Source: Vandiemenella viatica
Taxonomy: Eukaryota > Arthropoda > Insecta > Orthoptera > Morabidae
Assembly (NCBI GenBank): GCA_031002005.1
Contig: CM061918.1
Location: forward strand, 60,517,478-60,581,477
Reading direction: 5' to 3'
Length of the DNA: 64,000 bases
The notes below the pieces were generated by a model, which was not told the DNA's origin, did not search any database, and saw only the letters and a list, made by a program, of their open reading frames with translations. The position numbers were made by a program, and so were the translations under genes. Positions 23,340 to 34,037 of this stretch are shown piece after piece. Each line of letters starts with the position of its first letter. The first letter of the stretch is position 1.

Positions 23340-23493
23340 GGGCGCGTTCCCGTGGCGCGTCCCTTGGCGCGTGGTAGGGAACGCCTTTCATCTTTGCCGC
23401 ATAGGCTAGCAGGGACGGCGCGCCTCGACCCACCGCCAGGCGGTAAAAGATGAAAGGCGCGTACTACCCACCACGCGCCATGAGAACGCTCTT
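23340..23493. mobile_element. Foldback MITE flanked by TAA, PIF/Harbinger-like
   Basis: The ends are long inverted repeats. The left arm (to about 23398) reads GGGCGCGTTCCCGTGGCGCG..., then GGCGCGTGGTAGGGAACG and CCTTTCATCTTT. The right arm (from about 23446) is the complement, AAAGATGAAAGGCGCG ... CCACGCGCCATGAGAACGCT. Both sides carry TAA (23337-23339, 23494-23496), a 3-bp duplication expected for PIF/Harbinger. No coding capacity. GC-rich relative to its surroundings. Confidence 0.75.
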
Positions 23494-23589
23494 TAACAAG
23501 GCAATCTATTGTGCTAACAGAACTGCAATACACTGTGGAGCAGCCGTTTCCTTTCAAAAAATTTGCACACGATGAAATTTTTCGTTGAT

Positions 23590-23832
23590 ACCGAGCGTGG
23601 TGGTGTAACGGTTAGCGTTCTCGCCTCGCATTCGGGAGGACGCCGATTGGAATCCCCGTCCGGGCATCCAGATTTGGGTTTTCCATGGTTTCCCATATCA
23701 CTCCAGGCAAATGCCGGGATGCTTCTTTCAAAAGACCATGGCCGAATTCCTTCCTATTCCTTGCCCCCCATCTTTCCCGTCTCTAAAGACCTCGCTGTTA
23801 AGAGACGTTAAGCATTTTTTATTTAAAAAAAA
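23590..23832 (+). mobile_element. SINE-B
   Basis: Same structure as 22789-23026: ACCGAGCGTGGTGGTGTAAC head, a slightly damaged B-box (GATTGGAATCCCC), core, and the AAGAGACGTTAAGC tail ending in an A/T run. Confidence 0.92.
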
Positions 23833-25062
23833 ACATATGTTGATGCTGTTATGTTCCAGTTTTCATACTACACGTCTGAAACCAACAGCAAGCGATGGAA
23901 TTTATTCGACATCGCTATCGATTCATGACGAACATAATTATCTTCTTTAATTTTAGTTAAGTGACCTAAACTCTGGGTATAGAGTTGAACCTGTGACCTG
24001 GTTAGGGGCTACGATTGGATTTTAAGTTTTCTCTCTCTTTTTATTATAAAGAAATTGGGATTTGTCTATGAGGCCACCGAGTCATTATTTAATTTGTACT
24101 ATTTATTGGAGCACTCATAATATTTCAGTTTCTGCCTAGAACAGACGACAACAAAAACACAACACGTAAGTAAAACTACCCTTGCCAGAAGGCTGGACCC
24201 GAACAGGCACCTATGCTACTCTACCCTAGCAAGCTTTCTCCTACGCTGCTGAGGTCAGCCATTTTATGTTTTAGGCAGAAGGAAACAAAACGGGCCATCA
24301 GAAGAATAAGACGTTTGAGGACTGAAAGATTTTCACAAGTACCAATAGGTCAGTAACCTGGAACGTTTTTATATAGGTAGGGAATATTTTGTGGTGCTTT
24401 GAAGTGCAGGCTCTACTCCTTCAATAAGAAAATGAATATAAAAAAATCAGCTGAGCTAAGATTCTTTCTCGAAAACGTTGCTAGCTCTTATACTATTAGC
24501 CCTGAACACAGTGCTTACGGTTTATTAACCTGGCGAATGTTGATGTCGTCCTTACATTCTATCTCAACATTTCAACGTTGCGCCACACACCTTAAGACTG
24601 GCCATGGACAGTTCCCAGCCAGAAAGTATTAGTCGCTTCTTTTTGTTTAATGGCTTTCGGTGTTTGGGATGCTGTCGAGAACAGTGATAGGGTGGACACT
24701 TGAGTAGTTTTGCGTTGTGTTAATGCTTGTAGGACAGTGGAGAATTACAGTTGGAAACAGTGGTATCTCGCCCGTTGGAGGGTGGGGAATCTCCTTTTTG
24801 CCGCCTCCGCGCCTGTTTTGTTCTCTGTCGGACAAAGTTTCGGGGCTTCCGCCGCTGCCAGATATTACTTGGCAGCTACTTGTTTATTCTTTCCGCAGCC
24901 TCTATTCTGTTGATGCCTGAAGCCCTGAGACGAGGCGCGTTATAACACCTCACACACAGTCTACTGCGTCCTGTCTGAAACACCGTAATACATCACTCGT
25001 ATGTAAAGTAATATAACGTCAACAATAAAAGTCTTAAAAACTTCAACGCTGTTGAACCATTA
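23833..25062. other. Spacer, possible decayed tRNA-like SINE
   Basis: No gene recognised. 24183-24262, complemented, has a weak tRNA-like look (GCTAGGGTAGAGTAGCATAG ... GTTCGGGTCC), possibly the head of another SINE. 24750-24930 is GC-richer, with overlapping frames in all three forward phases and no domain. Confidence 0.35.
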
Positions 25063-25258
25063 AACCGAGGCCGGCGGGTGAGACGACACGGGTTCCAATC
25101 CTCGTCTGGACAATCAGCTATTTCTTTTCTATGGTTTCTCGAAATGACACCAGGCTAATGAAAATAGGGAAAGCCGAATTCTTTCCCATTCCTTGATCCC
25201 TAGTCCTTTCCCACCTCTAATAACCTCGTCATTGACGAGGTGTAAAGCCATAAAAAGG
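25063..25258 (+). mobile_element. SINE-A, 5' damaged
   Basis: Shortened head (ACCGAGGCCGGCGGGTGAG), GGTTCCAATCCTCG B-box and a reduced middle. The A-type tail contains CCTCGTC-ATT-GACGAGG, a perfect 7-bp stem with a 3-base loop, followed by TGTAAAGCCATAAAAA. It ends 9 bp before a Helitron. Confidence 0.85.
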
Positions 25259-25267
25259 GAACCAATA

Positions 25268-26551
25268 TCTTATATATAAAAAATCAATGTTTGTGGGTTT
25301 GTTCGTCTTCTATGCATTCCTATACCATTTATCAGATTGCAATGAAACTATGGAGAGTTTTCGAGTGTGCGTCTGCGAAGGTTCCTGTGAAAAAAAATTT
25401 CCAAAAACTCACCCCCTATTCCCCATAACACCCCATAATTTAGGCAAAACCACATTTTTTATCCGATTTAGATAGGAATTTGTACACTTATACATTAAAA
25501 CAAACATAAAAATACTGCATACATACGGTTTCCGAATATTAATACCCTCGGCCCCTTTCCATACCCATAATTTTTTCACCCCATAATTTAGGCAATACCA
25601 AATTTTTTATCCGATTTAGATAGGAATTTGTACATTTATACTTTAAAACAAACAGAAAAATACTGCCTACGTATGGTTTCCGAATATTCATCCCCTCTCC
25701 CCCTTTCCAACCCCATTACGTTTTTACCCCATAATTTAGGCAAACCACATTTTTTATCAGATTTAGATAACAATTTGAACACTTATACTTTAAAACAAAC
25801 AGAAAAATTACTGCCTACGTATGGTTTCAGAATATTCATCCCCTCTCCCCCTTTCCACCCCCATTACGTTTTTATCCCATAATTTAGGCAATACCACATT
25901 TTTTATCCGATTTAGATAGGAATTTGCACTTATACTTTAAAACAAACATAAAAATACTTCCTACGTACGGTTTCCGAATATTAATCCCCTCGGCCCCTTT
26001 CCACACCCATAATTTTTTCATCCCATAATTTAGGCAATACCAAATTTTTTATCCGATTTAGATAGGAATTTGTACACTTATACTTTAAAACAAACAGAAA
26101 AATACTGCCTACGTATGGTTTCCGAATATTCATCCCCTCTCCCCCTTTCCACCCCCATTACGTTTTTACCCCATAATTTAGGCAAACCACATTTTTTATC
26201 CGATTTAGATAACAATTTTTACACTTATACTTTAAAACAAACAGAAAAATACTGCCTACGTATGGTTTCAGAATATTCATCCCCTCTCCCCCTTTCCAAC
26301 CCCATTACGTTTTTACCCCATAATTTAAGCAAACCCCATTTTTATCAGATTTAGATAAGAATTTGAACACTTATACTTTGAAACAAACAGAAAAATACTG
26401 CCTCCATATGTTTTCAAAACGCATCCCCTCTCACCCTTTCCAACTGAAAATGAATGAAACAGCAGTTTAAAATTTATATGTAAATATTTTTTCATTTAAT
26501 CTATGTGCCTACTCAAGTCCAGCAGTAGTGAAGCATTGCCGGGTCAGCTAG
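25268..26551 (+). mobile_element. Non-autonomous Helitron, family N3, with internal tandem array
   Basis: 5' end TCTTATATATAAAAAATC preceded by A (25267); 3' end GCCGGGTCAGCTAG followed by T (26552), the A|TC...CTAG|T arrangement of Helitrons. The 3' terminus GTGAAGCATTGCCGGGTCAG resembles the widespread arthropod ...GCGAAGCCGCGGGT.AGCTAGT end. A unique 5' leader (TATA-rich start, then AATGTTTGTGGG) precedes a ~148-bp tandem array; about 100 bp of unique 3' sequence follow. No RepHel gene. This plan matches DINE/Helentron-type elements with central repeats. Confidence 0.85.
25435..26450. repeat. ~148-bp tandem array inside Helitron N3
   Basis: Units opening ATAATTTAGGCAA start at 25435, 25583, 25731, 25879, 26025, 26173 and 26320 (spacing 146-148 bp). 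Each contains TTTTTTATC(C/A)GATTTAGATA, CACTTATACTTTAAAACAAA and the C-rich ATCCCCTC.CCCCTTTCCA. Units 2 and 5 share CTCGGCCCCTTTCCA.ACCCAT variants. Units 3, 4, 6 and 7 share the ACGTATGGTTTC form, so the array probably grew by duplicating blocks of about three units. Confidence 0.95.
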
Positions 26552-26570
26552 TTAATAATATTTACTAATA

Positions 26571-26752
26571 TTGAGCGATATCGTTCTGACCTGGCATTTG
26601 GGAGGATTGGGGTCAAATCCCGTCAGACTATCCTAATTTCGGTTTTGAATGGTTTCCCGAAGTTAAAGCTGGCGGGGAATGCCAGATGACTCGTTAAAAC
26701 GCCCTGGTCGATTTCCTTCCCATTTCTTGTCCCCTATCCCTTCTCTACAGAA
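26571..26752 (+). mobile_element. SINE, decayed
   Basis: GAGCGATATCGTTCTGACCTGGCATTTGGGAGG, B-box GGGGTCAAATCC and TGGTTTCCCGAAGTTAAAGC mark the SINE body; it ends near CTTGTCCCCTATCCCTT. LINE sequence starts immediately after. Confidence 0.8.
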
Positions 26753-27265
26753 TATACAGAAGAATGGAAAGGGTAATAGAGGAGATTGCAGGCGACGATC
26801 AGTTTGGGTTTAGGAAAAATCGTGGTACGAGGGAAGTAATTCTGGCTTATGATTAATACTTGAAGAGCGGATCAAGAAAACAAAGAAACTCTTTTAGCGT
26901 TTGTTGATTTAGAAAAAGCTTTTGATAATGTTAGGTGGGACAAGATGTTGAAAATTTTAAACAAGTCAGGTCTAAAATATCGAAATAGAAGAATACTTTA
27001 TAAATTATATAAGAATCAAGTAGCTATAATAAAAGTAGAGAATCATGAGAGACAAGCATGAATTAAAAAGGGTGTGAGACAAGGTTGTAGTCTGTCCCCG
27101 TTAATATTCAAATTTTATGTAGAAGAAGCAATAAAGGAACTAAAAGAAAAATTTTCATATGGCATAAGTGTTCAGGGAGAAAAAACAAGTATGCTAAGAT
27201 TTGCTGATGACATTGTCTTGTTAGCAGAATGGGCTAAGGATACTGAGAAGTTACTGAATGGCATG

Positions 27266-27296
<31 letters not shown>

Positions 27297-28018
27297 GAAG
27301 GAAGATTTTGGACTGAATATAAATCAAAACAAGACAAAAGTGTTGAAATGTAGCGAAATGATACCAATACAAGTAGATTAAATATAAAAGTAGGATCGGA
27401 TGCAATAGGAGAAGTAAGTGCATTGTGTTATTTGGGAAGCAAAATTATAACCGATGGCCGAAGCAGGGACGATGTTAAAAGCAGAATAGCAAAAAGAGCC
27501 TTCATGAAAAAGAGAAATCTTATAGTTTCAAATATTGATTTAGTAATTAGAAAGAACTTTTTTAAACTCTATGTGTGGAGCACAGCACTTTATGGTAATG
27601 AAACATGGACTTTAGGAATACCGGAAAGAAAGAAAATTGAAGCATTAGAAATGTGGTGCTACAGAAGAATGCTGAAAATTAAGTGGACAAAGTACGAAAT
27701 GAACGAGTTTTGGAAATGATGGGCGAGGAAAGAAGTTTATGGAAGAAACTTACGAAACAAGAAACTGGTTGGTAGGTCATTTTTTTGGACATGCTGGATT
27801 GGTTAATTTGCTGGTGGAGGGTACAGTCGAAGGAAAGAACTGTAGAGGAAGACAGAGATTAGAATATATGAAGCAGATAATTGAGGACGTGGGTTGTTAG
27901 GGATATGTAGAGATGAAGAGGTTAGCACAAGATAAGAAGGGATGGAGTATTGGGAGTATTGCATCAAAGTTGTTGAAAGACTGACGAACATGGAAATACT
28001 GTAACATCTCGCTAATAT
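26753..28018 (+). pseudogene. RTE-like non-LTR retrotransposon, reverse transcriptase and C-terminus
   Basis: This is a 5'-truncated LINE. In order it encodes: DDQFGFRKNRGTREVILA (fingers/palm); FVDLEKAFDNVRWDKM read through a frameshift near 26890-26930; then KGVRQGCSLSPLIF; then MLRFADDIVLLAEW, with the catalytic FADD intact (27196-27232). Beyond an A-tract come NINQNKTKVLKCSEM and YLGSKIITDGRSRDDVKSRI, then WSTALYGNETWTLGIPERKK and EMWCYRRMLKIKWTK. Several stops and frameshifts make it non-functional. The C-terminal ALYG.E.WTL region is usual for RTE-type LINEs. Fragments at 12035-12836 come from the same family. Confidence 0.9.
27266..27294 (+). repeat. A29 tract inside the reverse transcriptase frame
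   Basis: 29 consecutive A residues interrupt the LINE between LLNGMK and LKEDFG. The translated lysine run is a result of the tract. Confidence 0.98.
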
Positions 28019-28555
28019 CATTCGACGCAGTAAAATCTTCGTTTATGAGAAATCGAAACTAATAAAATTTAAAATTGCCCAATAAATAGCAATAGAGAAG
28101 CCATCAAAATACTGCGGCTGGATGATTACGTATGTTGAGGCGTTTGGTCGTATTTCTGCGCTTAGGTTCGCAGGTTCGATCACCTCCTGTGTCAATATTT
28201 TGCGGCTAATTTCTTACAGGAAAATTGCATAGTGAGACAATTTTTGAAACATGCGAAATTGAGGTCGTAATTTCTAATAAATATACTCAGTTGAAGAAAA
28301 TAGTTGAGGATATGAAGAAATGGAAGGTTGTAAACTAGCCTTTGAACTAACTTGAAAGCTATCACTGAACCGGATATGTCGTCATATTGTGTTCATTACT
28401 TAAATTCCTTCGTTTGTAAGTAATTTTGTGCTACTTGGAAGCTAAGAAAAGCCAAACTTGTAGGTTATTAGCCAATTACTAGGCCAATACTTTCCGGTGC
28501 GACTTAAGGACTCCAATCAAATCCTTGGCATTGGCATTGTTGGTCGGGATATTCC

Positions 28556-28836
28556 GAAGGACTGTTGTGCCGTCTAGTGACAGAGTTTTCAATTCGCCGC
28601 GCAGTGCACCCCTGTCGTGCCTCGATTAACCTAAGCCTAATCCTACCAGTTATAGGAGGCCTACAGCTTAACGTGCAATCAGAAACGAGGAAGCATTGTA
28701 GCATACTTCACATTACACGGCAAGCTGTGCCAGAGGTGAAGAACCGATTAAGGCGAGTTGAGTCTGGGATTAGAAATGGGGACATTGAGATATCCAGTCA
28801 GGCGCCTTATCCTATGAGCCATCCAGTGAACGGAGC
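28556..28836 (-). mobile_element. SINE-C (tRNA-derived), copy 1
   Basis: Complemented it reads GATGGCTCATAGGATAAGGC and GCCTGACTGGATATC, then CTTCACCTCTGGCACAGC, TTGCCGTGTAATGTGAAG, CTGTAGGCCTCCTATAACTGGTAGGA, CACGACAGGGG and AACTCTGTCAC. The blocks and their order match 33508-33795. It is distinct from SINE-A/B. Confidence 0.85.
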
Positions 28837-29089
28837 AGTATCGTACTGCAGCGGATTTTTATGATTGAAATCTCAACTGAGAAAAGTTAAAATGGTGTAA
28901 AAAAATTATTATCTGCAGTTTTATGACTCAGTAATTTCCGGAGGAATTAAACAGTAGCACGAAAGTGGAGTTTATAACCTGAAAAGTGAATGCTGAAGCA
29001 AATGGATCGTAGCTGTTAATCTGAGAATTGCGTAACGTTAAGTTCTGTGGAATATCGCAATGGAATCCTGTTGTGATTTTTTGTTTGAC

Positions 29090-29290
29090 ACCGAGCGTGG
29101 TGGGTGAGCAGGCTAACGCCCTGGCCTCGCATTCGGGAGGACGCCGGTTCGAATCCCCGCCTGGGCTTCCAGATTTGGGTTTTCCTTCAGAAGGACATGG
29201 CTGAATTCCTTCCCGTTCCTTGTTCCCAGTCCCATCCCGCCTCTAATGACCTCGACGTTGACTAGGCATGAAGCCATAAATAGAAAAAAG
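29090..29290 (+). mobile_element. SINE-A with target-site duplication
   Basis: ACCGAGCGTGGTGGGTGAGC head, GGTTCGAATCCCCG B-box, a ~50-bp internal deletion removing the CTCCAGGCAAATGC core, and an A-type tail (GACTAGGCATGAAGCCATAA). The 12-bp duplication TTTTTGTTTGAC flanks it (29078-29089, 29291-29302). Confidence 0.95.
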
Positions 29291-29326
29291 TTTTTGTTTG
29301 ACGAGAATCTTCGAAATCTGTTTACA

Positions 29327-29576
29327 TTTTTTTTTTTTTTTTTTAACAGTTTAACGTCCCTTTTTAACAACGCGGTCTTTAGAGACGGGAAAGGATGGGG
29401 GCAAGGAATGGGAAGGAATTCGGCCATGGCCTTTTGAAGGAAGCATCTCGGCATTCACCTGGAGTGATTTGGGGAAACCATGGAAAACCCAAATCTGGAT
29501 GCCCGGACGGGGATTCGAACCGCCGTCCTCCCGAATGCGAGGCCAGAACGCTATCCGTTACACCACCACGCTCGGT
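29327..29576 (-). mobile_element. SINE-B with target-site duplication, inverted to its neighbour
   Basis: Complemented: ACCGAGCGTGGTGGTGTAAC, GGTTCGAATCCCCGTCC, the CTCCAGGTGAATGCC core, a B-type tail with GTTAAAAAGGGACGTTAAAC and a terminal A-run (T-run at 29327-29344). The 15-bp duplication CGAAATCTGTTTACA is perfect (29312-29326, 29577-29591). With 29090-29290 it forms an inverted pair ~36 bp apart. Confidence 0.96.
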
Positions 29577-29756
29577 CGAAATCTGTTTACAGCTACGTCA
29601 ATGCATTACGATGAAACAACCACCAAATCTGATCATGGATTTTTAAACTCGGTGCGTTTTTCCTTCTGAGACTGCGAAACGAACTTGTTGGAATAGTAAG
29701 TTGCTCACTCGTCGATATCCTGCTATTTAAAATCTACCGATGACACGAAACAATGT

Positions 29757-29840
29757 ACTGTGAGGAATTCGGGCATGGCCTACGGAAAAATTATTCCTCT
29801 ATTCACCTGGAATGTTTTCGGAAAAGCGTTCAAGGCAACA
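29757..29840 (-). mobile_element. SINE fragment
   Basis: GAGGAATTCGGGCATGGCC and TTCACCTGGAATGTTTTCGG are the complemented SINE middle; both ends are missing. Confidence 0.65.
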
Positions 29841-30300
29841 ACATTTTTTATGAAATGAGACAAAAATCAGGTTTCTAGGAGAATAATTTTCACTTTACGA
29901 AGGGAAAACTGCATTTTTTAAAGCAAAAAACTAATTTTTTCAAGATTTCAAACTCAATGAGGCATGGGTTAACGTTATTCAATTGAGCTGAAACTTTTCC
30001 AATCTCATTGTTTAGCCATTTGGCGAAATTTAGGGGGGGTCCCCCGAAAAAAATTTGATTTATTGTGACCATTCATTAGACTCGCTTGCCTAGTATCGTT
30101 CGCTCGTAGTTGTTTTTCTGGTTGAAGACTGCCATTTATTTACGTACTAATATAAGGTTACTGTTCCCGATTATGATAATTTTAACATTGACTAATATCA
30201 CTTGAACTATTTAACATCGCTATTGATTATTGGGAATGTACAATGACGAACCAACAGTTATGGCACATGTCAGTAGTAAAACCACTTCGTGGTTAATGTT

Positions 30301-30672
30301 AGGGCGCGTCCATTTCGGCCTCCTGTGAACCCTTCCCCTTCCCCAACGTTGCCCGACGTGGCTTTTGTGCCTCCCCCCCCCCCCCACGTAGCCCGTGGCT
30401 TTTTTCCATATTGATTCCAGAAGACATTTTTTTCCGTTTTCTCTTTGTCAGACTATCGTAAATTAAATTTGGGGATAATTAAACGACGGAAATAAATATT
30501 CACATACTGTTTTGAGTTCTGTTCCTTATTTTAACTGTGAAAAATGTTATGAATGGAAAGCTACGTGACCTGGCTCGGAATCCCCCCTCCCCCCACGTAG
30601 CCCAGCGTAGCTTTCCAGCCAACCCCTTCCCCTCCCCCCTAGACCGAGCCACGTAGTTTATGCACAATCCCT
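30301..30672 (+). mobile_element. MITE, family M1, copy 2
   Basis: Imperfect terminal inverted repeats AGGGCGCGTCCAT (30301-30313) and ATGCACAATCCCT (30660-30672). C-rich tracts and repeated CCCACGTAGCCC / CGTGGCTTT flank an AT-rich core with TCAGACTATCGTAAATT. Same family as 21109-21445, in opposite orientation. No coding capacity. Confidence 0.7.
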
Positions 30673-30978
30673 TATCTAGGGGGCGCGACAGAACACTCGA
30701 ATACGCCCAGGCGGAGGGGAAAGTTTTAACACTACCTGGGCCTCAAGGATAGGAAATGGGCATATGACATTGTGATGGTGATACACAGCCCTAAGTCCGC
30801 TGACTCCCAGAGATGAAACTCGTCCCGAGTCGTAAGCCTGAGAATCACTATGCAACCTCCACTGTATCTCTAAGGTAGTGGAATGGATTAAGGATATGTT
30901 TCCTCCAACCACACCGATCAATATCAACTGGTTGAGTATGGAGGCTATTCTAATGCTTTCAGAATCATGTGATGAATC

Positions 30979-31590
30979 TATCTACATCTATATCTATCTA
31001 CATATATACTCTGCAATTCACAAAATTGTGGGATGGCAGAGGGTGCTCAGCACCAAAGCTAATCTCTTGTTGTGCATTCCAATCCCTAATGGTAAGAGGG
31101 AAAAAAGAATTTATATAAGAATCATTGCGGCACCTTATTTCTCTAATCTTATCTTTCCTGTCATTCCGACTCAAATAGGTTGGTGTACGAAGTATTTCAC
31201 TACACTCGTGAGCGAAAGTGGGAGTACACATGTTTACCAATAAGTTTAAACGAAACGTGCGTCGTCTATCTACCAGAGACTCCCAGCCTAGTCTACTAAT
31301 CAGTTCTGTGACGCTTTCATAAGGACTATAGCAAGCGGTCACGAATCGAGTGGCTCTTCTCTGTACTTTCTCTATACTTTCGATCAACCCCTTACGAAAC
31401 GGATCCCAAATGGCACAACAATAGTCCAAATGTGGACGCACAAGAGATTTGTAGGCTATCTCCTTTGTTTGTTCATTGCAATTTTTCAAGATTCGACCTA
31501 TGAATCGCAGCCTAGAATTAGCTCTACCTACTAACGAATTAATGTGTAAGTCCCATTTCATCCTACTGATTACGTTCGCGGATGTCATTT
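30979..31590 (-). pseudogene. CR1-like LINE, 3' end with long open frame
   Basis: The minus-strand frame from 31588 to 30998 (196 codons) is open. It carries the C-terminal region that follows the RT domain in CR1/L3-type LINEs: MKWDLHINSLVGRANSRLRF, then EIAYKSLVRPHLDYCCAIWD, then EKVQRRATRFVTACY, then LGWESLVDRRRTFRLNLLVN and SFFPLTIRDWNAQQ. The 3' end is a CATCTA/CATATA microsatellite-like tail (30979-31010). It lacks the RT core and endonuclease, so it is a 5'-truncated insertion. The intact frame suggests it is relatively young. Confidence 0.88.
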
Positions 31591-31689
31591 CTGTGGTATT
31601 CTTTATGTTTCAATCCTAGTCTCGCACTACTAGTTTTATTTGATGCTTTTATTATTAACTGGGTAGCTGAAGAAGGTAAACAGTTTCGA

Positions 31690-32297
31690 GTACCTAGCAT
31701 AAGTTTCAGAGGAAAGCGGAAGGAACGACGGTAGGATAGGTGAAAGAGGGAGGAAGGCAGAGGCGTTCTTAAGAAACATAAGAATTCTGATATGGAACAG
31801 GGATGTGCCGCAGAGGAGCAAAGGAGTAATTTATCGCACATACTATGTGCCTATCCTGACATATAACCCTGAAACCTGGACGGTGAATAAGTGGGATATT
31901 AGCGGGATACACGCAAGTGAGATTAATTGTGTAAGAATAGGTGTTACGAGAATGGACAGGATAAGCAATGAAACGATTAGGTGCACAATAAAAGGGAAAC
32001 CGCTACAGGAAATGATATATAAGGCTAGTTTAAGATGGTATGGGCGTATAAAGAGAATGGAGGAGTAGAGAATCCCAAGGAAAATCCTTGAAATTAAGAT
32101 GCATAGCAAATAGTAAAGATGGATAGCATAGGCTTGGGATGAATGGCTGATAGGAGTAGAGGAGTGTGTATGAAAGAGAGGAAAGGACTGGACCGACGTG
32201 GTAACGGAGAGGTGGTCGGAATAAGGAAGAAAATTGAGAGGCTTGAGCACAAAGCAGACCCAGGCAATAGCTGGAAATTGTTGGTGATGATGATTTT
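31690..32297 (+). pseudogene. RTE/L2-like LINE, C-terminal end
   Basis: In frame from about 31745: LRNIRILIWNRDVPQRSKGV, YRTYYVPILTYNPETWTVNK, a TRMDRISNETIRCTIKGKPL stretch and RWYGRIKRMEE. This is the usual end of insect endonuclease-reverse transcriptases (...YG.ETWT.., ..RLRWYGH..RM..). A damaged ERW...RKLRG coda follows and it ends with GATGATGAT near 32286. It differs from the LINE at 26753. It lies head-to-head with the CR1-like LINE. Confidence 0.82.
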
Positions 32298-33507
32298 TAA
32301 CTAGTTGTAGGCTCGTGGTGGTGTTTTGAGTATAGTCATGGTTCTAGAATAGTTCTTAGGTCATAAATTTAGTATTATGTAAAACAGTAATAAATAGACA
32401 TAACTATTAAGATCGATTTAAACCAAAATGCATTGCGCATAGTCTAAGAGTTGCAAAAAGTAAATTTACGAAACTAAAACGATTTCTTAAATGTCACAGT
32501 TCGTTCCACGTGACGTGATCTTTCTAAAATACAAGGTGGCCTGAATATATCCATGAGGGTTCGGTCTGAAAAATTTGATGAAATTATTTTAATCTGAACG
32601 TACTTAAAAAGGGAGAGAGATGATTTCAGTACTTGTTAGATTTCTACTGTAGCATTAGTTTCGTCAAGTACAAGATTTTCTTTTCCACATGTTGTTTTCG
32701 TGTTCTGTAAGGGAAAAGAATCGGTAAAGTGTTTTGAATAGCATGTGTAGCAGTATTTTGTGTATAGAAAATATAAGACAAGCAAACGCTTGCACACTGT
32801 TTGGCGTGCATATTAAAATGTGACAGACGGGTTGCAGGTTGAAGTGCAGGAAGCGGGAACGAGCTGGAAGATAGGGAGTGTATTACACTGAACTCACATC
32901 CTGACTCATGGTGACCACACATACCATTTCCAGACAAAACGGAACGGTCTGGTAGCTCAGTGTGTAAGAAAACAATGTTTCCCTACATATACCTGTATAT
33001 TTATTTTTCTTTGTTTTCTTAATCCAATGTTCTTTTTTAATTTTAATGTGTTAGAAGTATGAAGCAGATAATATATATATTTAAGAGAGTGGTCTACCAT
33101 CTCTGACCATGAATGTTGGCGAAGAAGCGTATCTTTGTTTGTTTGATTGTTGTCAAGAAGAATATATTATATGGTGGAGAAAGCAACAAGAAGTATCTCG
33201 CTTTATTCGCTAGCAGTAAACTGTGAATTATTGTAAAAAGTTTAATATAATATAACTGTGTGAGAAAAGTAAGCGATGTGAAATTGTGAACTGGCAAATG
33301 TTTGTGTTAAGAAAAGAAAGGAAACTATTTTCAGTGAATGATCGGTAATAAATTATCTAGTGAATCATAAGTTGTGTGTTTTGTTTGAAAGTGATTTTTC
33401 CTTTGCTCTCACTTCTCTTGCTAAATTCCCTTCGAATTAGATGGAATGTGGCAAATACTACCCCAATTAAGAGAGGAGTAAAATAAAATATAAAATCAAA
33501 TACGCTT
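32298..33507. other. AT-rich spacer
   Basis: No gene or element recognised. A short TGGTAGCTCAGTGTGTAAG at 32951-32969 resembles a tRNA A-box but has no B-box partner. Confidence 0.5.
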
Positions 33508-33795
33508 ACAAGTGGTTAAGGCGTCTGACTCAAGATCGAAAGGTCCCTGCCTTGGCGGGGATTTTTAAAGGCCCTTAATCCGGCCTTCACCTCTGGCACA
33601 GCTTGCTGTGTAATGTCAACTAGGCCAGAACGCTTCCGTGGTTCAGATTCCACGTTTAACTGTAGGTCCCCTGTACCCGGTAGGATTGCCGGGTTACGTT
33701 AAGGCGGGTACGACAGGGACGGAATGCGCAGGCAATAGAAGCTCTGTCACCAGGTCATTACGAACACACGGAATTATTATTATTATTATTATTAT
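33508..33795 (+). mobile_element. SINE-C (tRNA-derived), copy 2
   Basis: Head AAGTGGTTAAGGCGTCTGAC (leucine/serine-tRNA-like A-box region), a GATCGAAAGGTCCCTGCC B-box region, then CTTCACCTCTGGCACAGC, TTGCTGTGTAATGTCAAC, TGTAGGTCCCCTGTACCCGG, GGTACGACAGGGACGGAATGC and GAAGCTCTGTCACC. It ends in (ATT)n. Same block order as 28556-28836. Confidence 0.88.
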
Positions 33796-34037
33796 CCAGA
33801 CGAAATAAACAGCGGAGGTGGCCTGAAGAGAACGCGGTTAGTACTGTACACTCAGTTCCGAAAAAAAACCGTGTGCTGTGGTATTCTGTGTTTGTCAATT
33901 TCTGCAATTTTTGGCGTCGCTCTGATACTTTTCATGTGCAGTACTTACTAACGACGTATCTATTCATGGTTTCGTAGAGGACAATTCTACCCTCTCCCAC
34001 CCGAAGACAAATCATAGCGTAACAATTTATAATTAGT

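Noticed and set aside
23336..23557. 73-codon minus-strand ORF
   Set aside because: It is a shadow of the GC-rich foldback MITE arms.
27172..27423. 83-codon minus-strand ORF with a Phe run
   Set aside because: Antisense of the LINE and its A29 tract.
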